Shown in pieces: positions 6,017-7,314 of a stretch of 7,314 nt of DNA; within the stretch, counting starts at the first letter, position 1, and each line of letters starts with the position of its first letter. The notes beneath the pieces are model-generated. The model did not search any database. It was not told the DNA's origin and was given only the letters and a program-made list of their open reading frames with translations. A program made the position numbers and the translations under genes. Origin of the DNA: Alistipes sp. UBA943. GTDB taxonomy: Bacteria; Bacteroidota; Bacteroidia; Bacteroidales; Rikenellaceae. The DNA is taken from NCBI GenBank assembly GCA_002293345.1, contig DBDB01000004.1, positions 24,195 to 31,508 of the forward strand, in the 5' to 3' direction.

Positions 6017-7253
6017 GGAGCGTCACCTTCACCTTGTCGATACGGCGCCCTTCGACCCCCTCCGCCACGAAACGGATGCCATGCGAACGCACCATCTCGC
6101 CCTTGCGCAGGAAGTCGCGTTTGAGTTCCAACATCAGCCCGGCAAGCGTCTCGGCACGTCCCTGTACATCGGCAAACGTGTCCTCCTCCAACTCCAACAC
6201 CCGCTCGAAATCACCCAAATGCGTTTTGCCATCGAACAGGTAGGTGTTTTTATCGAGACGCGTGTAGAATTTCTCGTGCACGTCGCTCTCGTCCGAAATC
6301 TCACCCACCACCTCCTCGATAATATCCTCCAACGACACCAATCCCTGCGTGGAGCCGTACTCATCCACCACCACCGCAATGTGTATCTTTTGCGACTGGA
6401 ATTCAGCCAACAGGTCGTTGATCTTCTTGTGTTCCGGTACGAAATAGGCCTTGCGGACGAACCGTTGCCACGTGAAATCATCACCCTCGTTGATGTGCGG
6501 CAACAGATCCTTCACGTACAGCGTCCCTTGAATATTGTCCAGATCGCCCTCGTAGACCGGAATGCGCGAATATCCCGATGCGATGATGACCCGTTTCACC
6601 TCATCGTAACTGTCCGAGTTGGAGATCGCTGTCATATCGACACGTGGGTGCATGATCTCGACCACCTCCGTGTTGACGAAATTCACGATCCCCGACAGCA
6701 TCCCCTGCTCCTCCTTCGACGCGGCACGTGTCATGTCCATCGCGTCCGCCAGGTCGTCTATCGACAGGTCGTTCTTTCCCGGTGCGTGCTTGCCGATACC
6801 GCTTCCAGCACGCAGCAGCAGCCATGCCATCGGGTAGAACAGCGTGCGGATGACACGCACGAACGGGGCCGCAAACGCAGCGAAACGTATGGGGTGCGCC
6901 TGTACGGCGATCTTGGGCATGATCTCACCGAACAGCAGCAGGACGAACGTGACGAGTACCGTTTTGATGAGGAACTCGAATCGTGTGATGGTGAAAAAGA
7001 GGTCGATGACCTCGGACGACAGGATGACGATACAGATATTGACCAAATTGTTGGCGATCAGGAGTGCGGCCAATAGCAAATCCGACTGTTCGAGCAGGTG
7101 CAACACCAGCTTGCCGTGTCGCGACCTACCGCGACGCAACTTGCCGATATCATTGTGCGTGAGCGAGAAGAACGACATTTCCGACCCCGAACACAACGCC
7201 GACAGCAGTAACAACACTACCGCCACGCCACACAATATCCACCTGTCCACCAT
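6009..7253 (-). CDS. gldE: GldE-like CNNM/CBS/CorC-HlyC transport-associated membrane protein
   Basis: A 414-residue inner-membrane protein. Residues 1-~190 form the DUF21/CNNM membrane region: a first helix ending in SALCSGSEMSFFSL (18-31), LLIANNLVNICIVI (64-77), and VLVTFVLLLFGEIMPK (99-114). IMHPRVDM (200-207) opens a CBS pair with SGYSRIPVYEGDLDNIQGTLYVKDL (226-250) and HIAVVVDEYGSTQGLVSLEDIIEEVVGEI (291-319). A CorC/HlyC-associated domain follows (~325-412). CNNM/CorC relatives are linked to Mg2+ handling. GldE, the Bacteroidota member, is named from Flavobacterium gliding and may work with lipoprotein GldD, but it is also found in non-gliding Bacteroidales. ATG 7253 is the only start that keeps the first helix (GTG 7250 is equally possible). 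It leads the operon with a phosphopantetheinyl transferase and a MATE gene. A general CorC/hemolysin-type label is the alternative to GldE. Confidence 0.88.
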   Translation of the reverse strand: MVDRWILCGVAVVLLLLSALCSGSEMSFFSLTHNDIGKLRRGRSRHGKLVLHLLEQSDLLLAALLIANNLVNICIVILSSEVIDLFFTITRFEFLIKTVLVTFVLLLFGEIMPKIAVQAHPIRFAAFAAPFVRVIRTLFYPMAWLLLRAGSGIGKHAPGKNDLSIDDLADAMDMTRAASKEEQGMLSGIVNFVNTEVVEIMHPRVDMTAISNSDSYDEVKRVIIASGYSRIPVYEGDLDNIQGTLYVKDLLPHINEGDDFTWQRFVRKAYFVPEHKKINDLLAEFQSQKIHIAVVVDEYGSTQGLVSLEDIIEEVVGEISDESDVHEKFYTRLDKNTYLFDGKTHLGDFERVLELEEDTFADVQGRAETLAGLMLELKRDFLRKGEMVRSHGIRFVAEGVEGRRIDKVKVTLHG

Positions 7254-7258
7254 CCCTA

Positions 7259-7288
7259 CAAAGATACTTCTTTTTTTCTTTTTTCTAA
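7259..7288 (-). promoter_or_regulatory. Bacteroidota-type promoter of the gldE operon
   Basis: Minus-strand TATCTTTG (7266-7259) is an exact TAnnTTTG -7 element, identical to that of the MATE gene. TTAG (7288-7285) stands at the -33 position, one base off TTTG, with an 18-nt spacer made only of A and G. TAGGG (5 nt) separates the box from the gldE ATG, so the mRNA should begin at or next to the start codon. The remaining bases to 7314 show nothing I recognise. Confidence 0.7.
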
Positions 7289-7314
7289 GACCGCCGCTTT
7301 TTGGTGAAAAGGCA

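Noticed and set aside
6015..7076. 353-codon open frame on the plus strand opposite gldE
   Set aside because: It is antisense to a complete CNNM/CBS gene, with no family motif and shadow-like composition rich in His, Arg, Gln and Val.
7291..7314. Possible terminator of an upstream gene (CTTTT/AAAAG pairing on the minus strand)
   Set aside because: The stem is only five A/T-rich pairs with poor extension, and it is at the window edge, so it cannot be judged.

Overview
The window reads as chromosomal core DNA of a fairly GC-rich member of the Bacteroidota, most likely order Bacteroidales. An Alistipes/Rikenellaceae-like source is a guess from base composition and protein style. Two things point there. 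First, two exact copies of TATCTTTG match the TAnnTTTG -7 element used by the Bacteroidota primary sigma factor. Second, the gene content includes a GldE-type CBS protein next to a phosphopantetheinyl transferase, and a RicT/PSP1 protein with a low-complexity tail. I see no mobile element, RNA gene or CRISPR array. Every protein falls in a known family, and I do not find a new multi-gene system.

There are three transcription blocks. Block 1 (minus strand, 2587 down to 1) is ricT, trmB and ung, with ung cut by the left window edge. The genes overlap by 14 nt and 1 nt, so they look like one translationally coupled operon joining a PSP1 iron-sulfur-type regulator, a tRNA m7G46 methyltransferase and uracil-DNA glycosylase. 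Block 2 (plus strand, 2644-4002) is a single NorM-like MATE exporter gene, divergent from ricT across only 56 nt. Block 3 (minus strand, 7253 down to 4110) is gldE, a 4'-phosphopantetheinyl transferase and a second, MepA/DinF-like MATE exporter, with overlaps of 8 nt and 4 nt. Blocks 2 and 3 converge on a 107-nt gap that holds candidate hairpins.

The most interesting signal is in initiation. All three block-leading genes (ricT, the first MATE gene, gldE) have a -7 element or close match ending only 5-6 nt before the start codon. That predicts leaderless or almost leaderless mRNAs without a usable ribosome binding site. The downstream operon genes ung, the phosphopantetheinyl transferase gene and the second MATE gene do have purine-rich Shine-Dalgarno-like sequences. 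The ricT and MATE promoters also interlock, so RNA polymerase probably cannot occupy both at once.

No stretch longer than 300 bases lacks a gene. The largest gaps are 4003-4109 (hairpins), 2588-2643 (divergent promoters) and 7254-7314 (gldE promoter; nothing else recognised upstream of it).
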